Shown piece by piece: positions 1-6,824 of a stretch of DNA of 36,575 nt (position 1 is the stretch's first letter; every line of letters begins with the position of its first letter). A program made the translations under genes and the position numbers. The DNA comes from a virus, in IMG/VR virus record IMGVR_UViG_3300017757_000046, positions 1-36,575 of that record. One strand, given 5' to 3'. The notes under the pieces were generated by a model. That model made no database searches and was not told the DNA's origin. It saw nothing but the letters and a program-made list of their open reading frames with translations.

Positions 1-2
1 AA

Positions 3-272
3 ATTGGTAAAGAAATGGCTATCACGAATAAACAAATGATAAAAGCCTTAAAAAAATTTCCTGAATATCATTCACTAAGTGAACCAAGGATCAGGAAAAT
101 AATTAATCATATACGAATCAATGGGTTAATTTTAAATTTAATAGCTTCAAGCAAAGGCTATTACATTGAGCCAGATATTACCGAAAGACGAAAATACGTC
201 GAGGGCGTAAAACAAAGAGCAAATTCAATGCTCGCATCTTTAAAAAATATAGACATAACAAATCAAAAATGA
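3..272 (+). CDS. Small phage protein, C-terminal part; N-terminus probably at the other end of the window
   Basis: The reading frame is open from the first bases and codes for I-G-K-E before the first ATG at 15, so that ATG is probably an internal Met of a longer protein. The visible part (about 89 residues, basic, helical) contains PRIRKIINHIRINGLI and ASSKGYYI. From memory, small Bacteroidota prophage proteins share this pattern, preceded by a segment like KIGKEnAITNK; their function is unknown. The last gene of the window (36507 onwards) has the N-terminal half expected for this family. The stop overlaps the start of the next gene by 4 nt (ATGA), so it sits at the head of the replication operon. 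Being a real gene is fairly certain; the function is unknown. Confidence 0.7.
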   Translation: MGKEMAITNKQMIKALKKFPEYHSLSEPRIRKIINHIRINGLILNLIASSKGYYIEPDITERRKYVEGVKQRANSMLASLKNIDITNQK

Positions 273-1033
273 AAAAACAAAAAGACGCATATTATTTTTC
301 GCATGATTATTCAACGACTAACGATCCAAAGATCCAAGCATTATTGGGAAAATATGGGGCAAAAGGTTACGGGGTATATTGGCGGGTAGTGGAAATATTG
401 CATGAAGAACAAGAACATAAATTATATTTAAAACCATATATTTTTGAAGCTATTGCAAGCACTTTTAAAGATGAAGTAAATGTCGTTAAGGAAATAATTG
501 AATACCAAATTAAAATTTGTGAATTATTTAAAAAACGGGGCAAATATATTTACTCAGAAAGAGTACTTGAAAATATCAAAAAGCGTGATAAAATAAAAGA
601 GGTTAGAAGTTTAGCGGGGCAACGATCTGCTCAAATTAGAAAAGAAAAATCAGCAAATGTTAAACAAATTGAAATAAATGCTGAAGAAAATTCAAGAAAG
701 GAAAAGAAAGAAAAAGAAAAGAAAGAGAAAAAAATAATTGAATTCCGAAAAGAAAATATTGATTGGAAAAAATTATTGTCTTTTTTTAATGAAACTTTTA
801 CCAAAAATAATCGGGTTTTTAATGATTCTAATAAAAATAAATATTTAGCCAGGCTCAAAGAGGGTTATACAAGAGATAATATACGACGAGCAATGCTCAA
901 TGTAAAAAAAGATCCATTTCATTCTGAAAGCAATTTTAAGTATTGCACCCTGGAATATTTTGGACGATCTGCTACATTAGATAAGTTTGGTTTTGATTAT
1001 AATAAAAATCCTATTTATATTCCCACAAAATAA
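269..1033 (+). CDS. Phage replication initiator-like protein (DUF4373 / Lin1244-type N-terminal domain)
   Basis: 254 residues. Residues 7-95 match the DUF4373 / Lin1244-Lin1753-like domain found at the start of phage replication organisers (YYFSHDYSTTNDPKIQ, then KYGAKGYGVYWRVVEIL). A Lys/Glu-rich linker (about 110-150) follows. The C-terminal part (about 165-245: LARLKEGYT, YCTLEYFGR) resembles the conserved phage C-terminal domain seen in DnaD-like initiators. Family knowledge suggests origin recognition and loading of the helicase encoded next door. The linker DNA carries iteron-like repeats (652-684) and a 41-nt purine run (694-734), an arrangement like the lambda origin inside gene O. 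The start overlaps the upstream stop by 4 nt. The initiator role is inferred from domain and context. Confidence 0.75.
   Translation: MKKQKDAYYFSHDYSTTNDPKIQALLGKYGAKGYGVYWRVVEILHEEQEHKLYLKPYIFEAIASTFKDEVNVVKEIIEYQIKICELFKKRGKYIYSERVLENIKKRDKIKEVRSLAGQRSAQIRKEKSANVKQIEINAEENSRKEKKEKEKKEKKIIEFRKENIDWKKLLSFFNETFTKNNRVFNDSNKNKYLARLKEGYTRDNIRRAMLNVKKDPFHSESNFKYCTLEYFGRSATLDKFGFDYNKNPIYIPTK
652..684 (+). repeat. Iteron-like 11-bp tandem repeats inside the initiator gene
   Basis: Three 11-mers stand head to tail: AGCAAATGTTA, AACAAATTGAA and ATAAATGCTGA. The first two together match 21 of 22 bases of the intergenic repeats at 35448-35469. A degenerate unit in the same 11-nt phase lies at 630-640. 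Because the same run occurs in non-coding DNA elsewhere, coding constraint cannot explain it. Likely initiator-binding sites of a replication origin (inference). Confidence 0.5.
694..734 (+). other. 41-nt uninterrupted polypurine tract, candidate origin unwinding region
   Basis: Every base from 694 to 734 is A or G. It begins 9 nt after the iteron-like repeats and runs into an AT-rich stretch. It also codes for the Lys/Glu linker of the initiator, so it may be partly a by-product of codon content. The order iterons then A-rich purine strand, within an initiator gene, mirrors lambda ori. Confidence 0.35.
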
Positions 1034-1044
1034 AACATAACAAA

Positions 1045-2424
1045 ATGAATAATTTGAATAGCTTTGACAAGGCTCTTGCCATTGTCTTCAATCTGAATCA
1101 ATCAGAGCAAAAAGAATATTTTAATATACTTGATCCTGATTGGTTTCAAAGTAATTTCCATAATTCGATATACTTAGCAATAAAAGAAAATATTGAGCAA
1201 GGAAAAAATATTGATTTATTGAATATCACTACTTTTTTAAGAGAAAATGATCAATTAGAAAAAGACACGATTATTAAATTAAGTGAGATCACTACTAATA
1301 TTGATTTTTCAGATACTTTAAACAAAGAGGGTTTAATTAATGATTGTTGGTATAATTATTCAATCAGAAAGGTTTTTTTAATGGTGCAAAATATAAATAC
1401 AGAGATGCACAAAGCAGATCCTCGAAGTAATTTCATATTAAAAGAGGTTTCAATCATAAAAGATTTATTGACGACGAATAAATCAATAAAAGAAATTACA
1501 AATGCTGATAGCGTCGAAAAGGTATTGTTCAATCATGAGCAAGCAAAATTAGGAATACCTTTAGGTCTTGAATTGGGTTGGGATTGCTTAAAAGGTGAGT
1601 TAATCCTTGAGCCTGACGATGTAATGGTAGTTGGAGGTCGCCCCGCAATGGGAAAAACGGCTTGGGCAATTTCACTAATTAAAAATTTATGCTATCACGA
1701 AAATAAAGGATTAGTTTTTTTTAGCCTTGAAATGGCTCATGATCGAATAGTTAGGAGAATTATTGCTAACATTCTGGGGATTGATTCAAATCATATAAAA
1801 TACGGACATTGCTCAGATTATGAAATAAAAAAAATTCAAGAATTAAAAAATCATAAATTTTGGAATAATTTGATAATATTTGACGGCTCGCATACTACAA
1901 AAGATATTGAAATCAAATTGCAATCTGTAAAGAATAATCAAAATATTGAATTATTTATGGTCGATTATTTACAAAAAATAATGCCTTCAAAGTCTGAGAC
2001 GAGATATGGAGAGGTTACCAAGATCAGCAACGATCTAAAAAGAATCGTAATGTCTAATAAATTGCCTTGTATTGCTCTTGCTCAATTAAGCAGAGATATT
2101 GGAAGAAGTGGAAAAAGACCGAGTTTGCCAGATTTAAAAGAATCGGGAGAAATTGAACAAGATGCAAGTATTGTAGCATTTTTGCATAGGCCTGAGTATT
2201 ACGGTGAATTGGTAGATGAAAATGGTGAAGACATGGAAGGAATGGGGGAATTCATAATTGCTAAAAATCGTGACGGGGCTATTGGCATAAATAAAATGCA
2301 AGTAAAATTGGAAAATTCACAATGGAATAATATTTTAATTAAAAAAAATCATTTTGATAAACCCGTACCGATAGATTACTCAGCTGGTTTTCAAGATAGA
2401 CAACAAGATGAAATTCCTTTTTAA
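1045..2424 (+). CDS. DnaB-like replicative helicase
   Basis: 459 residues, the usual length of the DnaB family. The N-terminal helical domain spans about 1-150. The RecA-like helicase domain starts near 170, with Walker A GRPAMGKTA (198-206), the FFSLEM motif (225-230) that carries the catalytic Glu, a Walker B-like ELFMVDYLQ near 300, and AQLSRDI followed by EQDASIVAFLHRPEYY near the C-terminus. It should form a hexamer that unwinds the phage replication fork. It follows the initiator gene by 11 nt; the gap carries the AAAACATAACAAA start-codon context typical of this genome. Its stop codon overlaps the next ATG by 1 nt. No primase domain is visible, so host primase is presumably used. Confidence 0.92.
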   Translation: MNNLNSFDKALAIVFNLNQSEQKEYFNILDPDWFQSNFHNSIYLAIKENIEQGKNIDLLNITTFLRENDQLEKDTIIKLSEITTNIDFSDTLNKEGLINDCWYNYSIRKVFLMVQNINTEMHKADPRSNFILKEVSIIKDLLTTNKSIKEITNADSVEKVLFNHEQAKLGIPLGLELGWDCLKGELILEPDDVMVVGGRPAMGKTAWAISLIKNLCYHENKGLVFFSLEMAHDRIVRRIIANILGIDSNHIKYGHCSDYEIKKIQELKNHKFWNNLIIFDGSHTTKDIEIKLQSVKNNQNIELFMVDYLQKIMPSKSETRYGEVTKISNDLKRIVMSNKLPCIALAQLSRDIGRSGKRPSLPDLKESGEIEQDASIVAFLHRPEYYGELVDENGEDMEGMGEFIIAKNRDGAIGINKMQVKLENSQWNNILIKKNHFDKPVPIDYSAGFQDRQQDEIPF

Positions 2425-2975
2425 TGAAAGAAAGAAAAGCAAAAAAATGTAAAATTTGCGGGATAAATTTCTTCCCTCATAAATCAACGCAAAAGGTATG
2501 TAATTATCAATGTGCTATTGCTTATTCGAATCAACAAATGCGTCTTCAGGCAAAAAAAATAGCCAGAGCAGAAAAAAAAGAATATTACGAAAAAATGATG
2601 ACTTTGAGTGATCATAAAAAAAAAGTTCAAAAAATCTTTAATAAATTTATTAGACTTAGGGATCAGGAAAAAGGTTGCGTAAGTTGTGGCATTTCATTAA
2701 TTAATAGAAAGTATGACGCGGGGCATTTTTACCCCTCAACTTATGAGGGCATACGATTTAATGAGCAAAACGTGCATGCTCAATGCGTGCCATGTAATAG
2801 AAATAAGCATGGTAATTTGCATGAATATCGAAAAAGAATAACAGAAAGAATTACCCAGGATCAGCTTGATTGGTTAGACGAAAACAGATACATAAAGCTA
2901 AAATTATTAAAAGACGAATTAAAAGAACTTTACGAATATTATAAAAAAAAGGTAAAAGATTATGAAAAACTTTGA
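2424..2975 (+). CDS. NinG/Rap-like recombination protein with zinc-binding motifs
   Basis: 183 residues. An N-terminal CKICG...C...C cluster (8-30) resembles a zinc finger. The core (about 80-150) has CVSCG, DAGHFYPST, NVHAQCVPCNRNKHGN and YRKRI, which is the HNH-like zinc region of lambda NinG (Rap), a structure-specific endonuclease or Holliday-junction recombination protein. The C-terminus is a basic helix. It lies between the helicase and the annealing/exonuclease genes, as expected for phage recombination functions. The gene starts on the helicase stop (TAATG) and the following gene begins 14 nt before its end, suggesting translational coupling. Confidence 0.85.
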   Translation: MKERKAKKCKICGINFFPHKSTQKVCNYQCAIAYSNQQMRLQAKKIARAEKKEYYEKMMTLSDHKKKVQKIFNKFIRLRDQEKGCVSCGISLINRKYDAGHFYPSTYEGIRFNEQNVHAQCVPCNRNKHGNLHEYRKRITERITQDQLDWLDENRYIKLKLLKDELKELYEYYKKKVKDYEKL

Positions 2976-3393
2976 TGAATTAATTGACGAAATAAATACA
3001 ATAATTGATTGGTACAGAGATTTGCCAGGGGATTACCTGGGTATTAATGATCTGATGTATCAACGAATTCAATTAGTGAGTTTGCTATCATATTACGCAA
3101 CAGAATTAGGCACCGCAAGAATTGAATGGAAAAATTCAGAGGCCCAGACGGAAAGGATCAAAAGAGAAAATACAAAAAAATATTTAGATGCGGGTTTTCC
3201 TATGAGTAAAGCAAGTGAATTAGGGAAATTTTATTCAATCGATCAATATACAAAAGAAAAAACCCTCGACGGTTTATATAATTCAATGCGTTTTTTTTAT
3301 GATTCAATTAATTCAATTATTGATGCAATGAATCAGCATATTAGCAATTTAAAAAGAGAGGAAGAAATGCAAAAGAAATCAGGGCAAACCTAA
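2962..3393 (+). CDS. Hypothetical helical protein
   Basis: 143 residues, predicted almost entirely helical, with acidic and basic residues in heptad-like spacing and a hydrophilic C-terminus. I do not recognise a family, though conserved small proteins of this kind are common after NinG in Bacteroidota phages. The start overlaps the preceding gene by 14 nt, so it is co-translated with the replication genes. It is the last gene before the promoter-like element at 3411-3456. Confidence 0.65.
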   Translation: MKNFDELIDEINTIIDWYRDLPGDYLGINDLMYQRIQLVSLLSYYATELGTARIEWKNSEAQTERIKRENTKKYLDAGFPMSKASELGKFYSIDQYTKEKTLDGLYNSMRFFYDSINSIIDAMNQHISNLKREEEMQKKSGQT

Positions 3394-3410
3394 GTAATAA
3401 ATTAAATTTT

Positions 3411-3456
3411 TTTAATTAAATTTATGTAGGTTATTTGATCATTAATGCGTATATTG
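3411..3456 (+). promoter_or_regulatory. Phage promoter-like element, copy A
   Basis: The palindromic box (13 of 15 matches to ATAAATTAAATTTAT) ends at 3425 and is followed by GTAGG. After exactly 22 nt comes CGTATATTG (3448-3456). The following ATG lies 5 nt after TATATT, where transcription would be expected to begin. The same layout occurs at 5631, 13320 and 14081. Confidence 0.65.
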
Positions 3457-3460
3457 AAGT

Positions 3461-3625
3461 ATGAAAAACATAACAAGTAAAATAAGAAAATTATCTACGA
3501 AAGAGATAAAAAAAAGATTTGAATATCTTTCCTTAAAAGGAGTAAGTAAAACAATGGAAGAAGCGCAAGAATTTTTAGCATTGCGTTCGGAATTGAGTTT
3601 CAGAATTCATTTTAAACAATCATAA
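3461..3625 (+). CDS. Small hypothetical protein (54 aa) behind promoter A
   Basis: A short basic, helical protein beginning MKNITSKIRKLSTKEIKKRF. I recognise no family. Support for coding comes from its ATG, placed 4 nt after the CGTATATTG box, its codon use like the neighbours, and the next gene starting 12 nt after its stop. It is probably the first, leaderless gene of the recombination operon. A small regulator or translation leader is possible but not shown. Confidence 0.6.
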   Translation: MKNITSKIRKLSTKEIKKRFEYLSLKGVSKTMEEAQEFLALRSELSFRIHFKQS

Positions 3626-3636
3626 ATCATAACATC

Positions 3637-4269
3637 ATGCAGAAAAAAATCACAAGTATTTTTGATACATTGAATGCTATCAATGTAAATGAAAAGACCG
3701 AAAAAAAAGGCAATTTAACTTATCTTTCCTGGGCTTGGGCTTGGTCTGAAGCAAAAAAATTATATCCAGGTATTCAAAGGAAAGTATATGAAAATGAAAA
3801 TCAAATCAATTATTTTACAGACGGCAAAAGTTGTTGGGTAAAAGTAGGGGTTATGATTAATGGCATTGAGCATATTGATTATTTACCCGTAATGGATTAT
3901 CGTAATAAATCAATTCTTTTGGAAAATATCACGAGTTTTGATGTCAATAAAGCAATTCAAAGATCAACTACAAAAGCATTAGCACTTCATGGCCTTGGTC
4001 TTTATATTTATGCGGGTGAGGATCTGCCAGAGGGTTATGTTGCTCCTGAGCCTGAAAAGCCAAAGTTGGATACTAAAAGATTAAATGGTGCTTTAGAATC
4101 AATTAAAAATGGTAATTATTCACTTGAAAAATTAAAAGATACTTTCAAGCTAAGCAATGCTCAGTTAAAAAAGGCTGAAGAATTTGTTGAGGATTTAGTC
4201 CAAGAAATTGATAATGAATTATTGGTAAAAGTAGATAAAGTAAAAGAAGAATTAACCCAAAAACAATAA
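3637..4269 (+). CDS. Single-strand annealing protein, Sak3/DUF1071 family
   Basis: 210 residues. NLTYLSWAWAW (26-36), the YPG turn, and the stretch from about 105 to 138 (FDVNKAIQRSTTKALALHG, then GLYIYAGEDLP) are hallmarks of DUF1071, the Sak3 group of phage annealing proteins. These coat ssDNA and pair complementary strands during phage recombination. The C-terminal third is charged and helical. The exonuclease that should supply ssDNA starts 3 nt after the stop, and the SSB-like gene follows, giving a complete annealing module. The ATG is preceded by CATAACATC, matching this genome's usual start context. Confidence 0.85.
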   Translation: MQKKITSIFDTLNAINVNEKTEKKGNLTYLSWAWAWSEAKKLYPGIQRKVYENENQINYFTDGKSCWVKVGVMINGIEHIDYLPVMDYRNKSILLENITSFDVNKAIQRSTTKALALHGLGLYIYAGEDLPEGYVAPEPEKPKLDTKRLNGALESIKNGNYSLEKLKDTFKLSNAQLKKAEEFVEDLVQEIDNELLVKVDKVKEELTQKQ

Positions 4270-4272
4270 CAA

Positions 4273-4944
4273 ATGAAGACAGAAAAATTATTAGTTCGTT
4301 GCTCAGAATTGAGCAAGATCATGACGAAAAGCAGATCAAAAAAAGATCCATTAAGCGAAACGACCAAGACTTATGTAATGCAAAAAGCAAAAGAAGACTT
4401 TTTCGGAATTAGCCCAAGTTTCAGCAATAAATTCACAGAAAAAGGAATTATGAATGAACCTTTAGGAATTGAAATGATCAATACAACCAAATTTCTTGAA
4501 TATAAAAAAAATACAGAAAGAATCACGAATGATTGGTTGACGGGTGAATGCGATATCAACGCAAAAGATTTGATCATTGATATCAAATGCTCATGGTCTT
4601 TTGAAACATTCCCGATCTTTCAAGAGGAAGCAGAAAAGTCTGTTAAAAAATCTGGGTATGATTGGCAATTAAGAGGCTACATGCTTTTATATAATAAACC
4701 TTTTGCTGAGGTGGTTTACTGTCTTACTCAGACGCCAAGCTCATTGTTAGGATCTTTTGATAATATCGAATTGCATGATGTAAACCATATCCCCGAGGAA
4801 GACCGATTGACATTTGTAAAATTAGAAAGAGATCAAGATAAAGAGCAAGAAATGGCAGACCAATACGAATTGGCAAATAGTTATTATTTAGAGTGCATTA
4901 AAGAATTAGAAAATAAAAGAAAAATTCAAGAATCATGGATATAA
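4273..4944 (+). CDS. PD-(D/E)XK exonuclease (YqaJ / lambda-exonuclease type)
   Basis: 223 residues. Active-site features of the YqaJ/lambda-exo group are visible: a helix with Glu62 and Glu67 (NEPLGIEM), Asp94 in LTGECDI, the D-I-K of DLIIDIKCSW (Asp103, Lys105), and a QxxxY motif (Q132-LRG-Y136). It should resect double-stranded ends 5' to 3' and hand ssDNA to the adjacent Sak3-like protein. The C-terminal 40 residues are a charged helix. The next gene overlaps its end by 10 nt. Confidence 0.82.
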   Translation: MKTEKLLVRCSELSKIMTKSRSKKDPLSETTKTYVMQKAKEDFFGISPSFSNKFTEKGIMNEPLGIEMINTTKFLEYKKNTERITNDWLTGECDINAKDLIIDIKCSWSFETFPIFQEEAEKSVKKSGYDWQLRGYMLLYNKPFAEVVYCLTQTPSSLLGSFDNIELHDVNHIPEEDRLTFVKLERDQDKEQEMADQYELANSYYLECIKELENKRKIQESWI

Positions 4945-5336
4945 AAGGTACAATTATTAAAATTTTTCCGACGAGGAAAATATCAGACAAATTTCAATTA
5001 AGAGAATTTGTAATCAAAACAGATGATAAATACCCGCAAGAAATTTTGCTACAAACTTCTCAGGATAGGTGCGTTTTGCTTGATGTATTGGCAGAGGGTG
5101 AGCAAATTCAGGCGTTTATCAATGTTCGTGGGAGATCATGGACAAATCCCCAGGGTGAGGTTAAATATTTCAATACCTTAGAAGTTTGGAAAATAAGCAA
5201 TGAATCTGCTCAAGATTTTACCTCGTATGATCAAGGGGTTGCCCCTCGTAAAAAAATGGGCAATATTGAAGCAAATTTCATGGAGGATGCTATTAATCAA
5301 ATGATGCCCGACGACGACGACGGATTACCATTTTAA
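4935..5336 (+). CDS. Single-strand DNA-binding-like protein (DUF3127, OB-fold)
   Basis: 133 residues. The N-terminal about 90 residues fit the DUF3127 OB-fold family common in Bacteroidota (MDIKGTIIKIFPTRKISDKF, FINVRGRSW, KYFNTLEVWKI). A flexible segment leads to an acidic tail ending DDDDGLPF, like the tip of bacterial SSB that docks partner enzymes. It probably protects ssDNA for the Sak3/exonuclease pair and the replication fork. It overlaps the exonuclease gene by 10 nt. Confidence 0.8.
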   Translation: MDIKGTIIKIFPTRKISDKFQLREFVIKTDDKYPQEILLQTSQDRCVLLDVLAEGEQIQAFINVRGRSWTNPQGEVKYFNTLEVWKISNESAQDFTSYDQGVAPRKKMGNIEANFMEDAINQMMPDDDDGLPF

Positions 5337-5348
5337 AATTCTAAAATT

Positions 5349-5573
5349 ATGAAAAAGAAAGAGATCAAGCCGATTGCCAAAGAGCAATTAAAAAATCTAA
5401 CAAAAGATTGCATTATGTTAATAAATGATTATATTGTTGAAAATGATATATCTGTTCACGCTTTTGCTAAAAAATGTAAAGTGCACCCGAATCAATTATA
5501 TCTTTTTTTAAATGCTGATCGTGGGTTGAATCTGACGACCATGCAGAAAATAGCAGACGTAATTTCAAAGTAG
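5349..5573 (+). CDS. Small helix-turn-helix DNA-binding protein
   Basis: 74 residues. Residues 33-72 (VHAFAKKCKVHPNQLYLFL, then LTTMQKIADVI) form a Cro/C1-type HTH. The N-terminal 30 residues are a basic helix. It is the last gene of the recombination unit and lies between that unit and the terminator and promoter at 5588-5676. It is therefore a candidate ligand of the palindromic promoter boxes, but this is inference only. It lacks the C-terminal oligomerisation domain of a CI repressor, so a Cro-like switch protein is more likely than a lysogeny repressor. Confidence 0.7.
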   Translation: MKKKEIKPIAKEQLKNLTKDCIMLINDYIVENDISVHAFAKKCKVHPNQLYLFLNADRGLNLTTMQKIADVISK

Positions 5574-5587
5574 GTTTTAGTTTTTTA

Positions 5588-5614
5588 GGGGTGGTTTTAG
5601 GATCACCCTTTTTT
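5588..5614 (+). terminator. Intrinsic terminator after the recombination operon
   Basis: Stem GGGTG (5589-5593) with CACCC (5604-5608), a 10-nt loop, and six T. It starts 14 nt after the stop of the HTH gene and precedes promoter B. Confidence 0.65.
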
Positions 5615-5630
5615 ACCATTTATTACGAAT

Positions 5631-5676
5631 ATAAATTAAATTTATGTAGGAAAATCCCTTTATTTTTCGTATATTA
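5631..5676 (+). promoter_or_regulatory. Phage promoter-like element, copy B
   Basis: Perfect 15-nt palindrome ATAAATTAAATTTAT (5631-5645), then GTAGG, then after a 22-nt gap CGTATATTA (5668-5676). The start codon at 5682 is 6 nt after TATATT, which suggests a leaderless transcript. Confidence 0.72.
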
Positions 5677-5681
5677 TATAT

Positions 5682-6017
5682 ATGGAAAAAAACATAACAA
5701 AATCAGGATTGGTGATCATAGATCGATCACCATTGAGGAATTCAGAAGGAGTTACCTCAAGAATTACTTATTATAAATCAGATTGTGGTCGTAAATTCAA
5801 AATACGCTATGACATGAGCAATGGTACGCCCATGGGTTTTAATTATAAAAAATCTGCTTCAGAATTCTACGATGGTAAATGGCATCATATCGACGAAATC
5901 AAAAATTTAAGAATGACAAAGCATTGTAGCAATTATTATGATCATGAAGGAGCATACGCAGAAATGCTCGAGTTCTTCAGATTAATGTCAGATCGAATCG
6001 TAAATTTTTACTTATAA
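5682..6017 (+). CDS. Hypothetical protein behind promoter B
   Basis: 111 residues, mixed alpha/beta in appearance, with an aromatic and His-rich C-terminal half (YDGKWHHIDE, HCSNYYDHEGAYAEML). No family recognised. The ATG sits immediately after the promoter box. Codons 2-7 carry the AAACATAACAAA run that elsewhere lies upstream of start codons. A perfect 7-bp hairpin (GGTGATC / GATCACC, 5711-5731) falls 29 nt into the gene. First gene of a three-gene unit closed by the terminator at 6749-6794. Confidence 0.65.
   Translation: MEKNITKSGLVIIDRSPLRNSEGVTSRITYYKSDCGRKFKIRYDMSNGTPMGFNYKKSASEFYDGKWHHIDEIKNLRMTKHCSNYYDHEGAYAEMLEFFRLMSDRIVNFYL
5711..5731 (+). other. Inverted repeat at the 5' end of the promoter B transcript
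   Basis: GGTGATC and GATCACC flank a 7-nt loop ATAGATC, a perfect 7-bp stem starting about 29 nt from the predicted transcript start. It could be an RNA hairpin or an operator; coding constraint alone does not require it. Confidence 0.35.
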
Positions 6018-6021
6018 GATC

Positions 6022-6321
6022 ATGAGAGCAAATAAAATAGATATAACGAGAGGTAGAATTGTTCAATTATTCAATTATGCGGGCAAAAGACGATTTGACA
6101 ATATTATGAGCATTTATGTAGATCACCCCGAATTACGAATCAATATCAATAAAATGATTTATTTGTATGATAAAAAAATACATGATCCTTACGAAAGGAT
6201 GAAATTTAGTGATCGGTTAAGCAATAAAGGTTTTTATAGATATTCGCCAGATAATGTCCATAAATATTTTCGGGATTTTATCGAAGTAATGACTGAAGCA
6301 GAAAATTTAAAATTAATATAA
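6022..6321 (+). CDS. Hypothetical basic protein
   Basis: 99 residues, basic (many Arg, Lys and Tyr), probably helical, beginning MRANKIDITRGRIVQLF. I recognise no domain. The 4-nt gap from the previous gene puts it in the promoter B unit. The charge would allow nucleic-acid binding, but no motif shows this. Confidence 0.6.
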   Translation: MRANKIDITRGRIVQLFNYAGKRRFDNIMSIYVDHPELRININKMIYLYDKKIHDPYERMKFSDRLSNKGFYRYSPDNVHKYFRDFIEVMTEAENLKLI

Positions 6322-6339
6322 ATCTAAAACATAAAAAAA

Positions 6340-6678
6340 ATGAAAAATTTTAAAAATTTAAATCAATATGAATATTTAGGATTAGTTTCTTTATTAAAAA
6401 AGGCTTATCCATTTATTGAAGAAATGACTTGCGGGACTTGTTATAATGGGCTAAAAGAAATTCAAAATACAGAAACCTTAAATGCTCCTAATTATCAATA
6501 CTCATCACTTGGTGCATTTGGTCTTAGCGAGGGGCTTGACGTAATTCTTCAATTCTATAATGAAGACGAAGACGAATTCAAATTGTTTTATATTACCTTT
6601 CGTGATCTTAAAGATTGGGAGGTTCAAGACGGTGAGGAATTTAGGCAATTTTTAAAAGAATACGAGCAAATTGCATAA
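6340..6678 (+). CDS. Hypothetical protein with a CxxC motif
   Basis: 112 residues, acidic towards the C-terminus. The only notable motif is C-G-T-C near residue 31 (EEMTCGTCYNGLKE), too isolated to call a zinc site. A central beta-rich segment (VILQFYNEDEDEFKLFYITF) suggests a small alpha/beta fold. Last gene before the hairpin terminator at 6749-6794, so it ends the promoter B unit. Function unknown. Confidence 0.6.
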   Translation: MKNFKNLNQYEYLGLVSLLKKAYPFIEEMTCGTCYNGLKEIQNTETLNAPNYQYSSLGAFGLSEGLDVILQFYNEDEDEFKLFYITFRDLKDWEVQDGEEFRQFLKEYEQIA

Positions 6679-6748
6679 AATAAATTTATTAAAATAATGA
6701 TTCAGAAAGCATTTTTTACTATATTAGTATTGTTATGTTTTAGGAAGG

Positions 6749-6794
6749 AGAGGGGAAAATCTGCTCTGTAATTGGTTAAAACCCCTCTTTTTTT
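6749..6794 (+). terminator. Terminator-like hairpin before the DNA-modification operon
   Basis: A 7-bp stem AGAGGGG (6749-6755) with CCCCTCT (6782-6788), a 26-nt loop, and a run of seven T. It separates the promoter B unit from the genes beginning at 6825. The unusually long loop and an upstream TATGTTTT (6734-6741) leave room for a regulated leader. I found no known riboswitch pattern. Confidence 0.5.
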
Positions 6795-6824
6795 AATTCA
6801 TAGCTCAGCACCAAAAGATAAAAA

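Noticed and set aside
631-858. Minus-strand ORF rich in Phe and Ser
   Set aside because: It is the mirror image of the Lys/Glu-rich linker of the initiator gene, a composition artefact.
5349-5573. Lysogeny repressor
   Set aside because: The protein is only a single HTH domain, and no integrase, excisionase or attachment site is visible; a Cro-like regulator fits better.
5591-5776. 61-residue ORF on the plus strand
   Set aside because: It starts in a terminator, spans promoter B and overlaps the better-supported gene at 5682 in another frame.
6697-6771. 24-residue ORF with a hydrophobic centre before the modification operon
   Set aside because: Very short, runs into the terminator-like hairpin and has no supporting context; chance is likely.
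6741-6794. preQ1 riboswitch upstream of the queuosine-type genes
   Set aside because: The stem AGAGGGG/CCCCTCT looked suggestive, but the loop and the A-rich tail of preQ1-I are absent, and the pathway here ends at preQ0.
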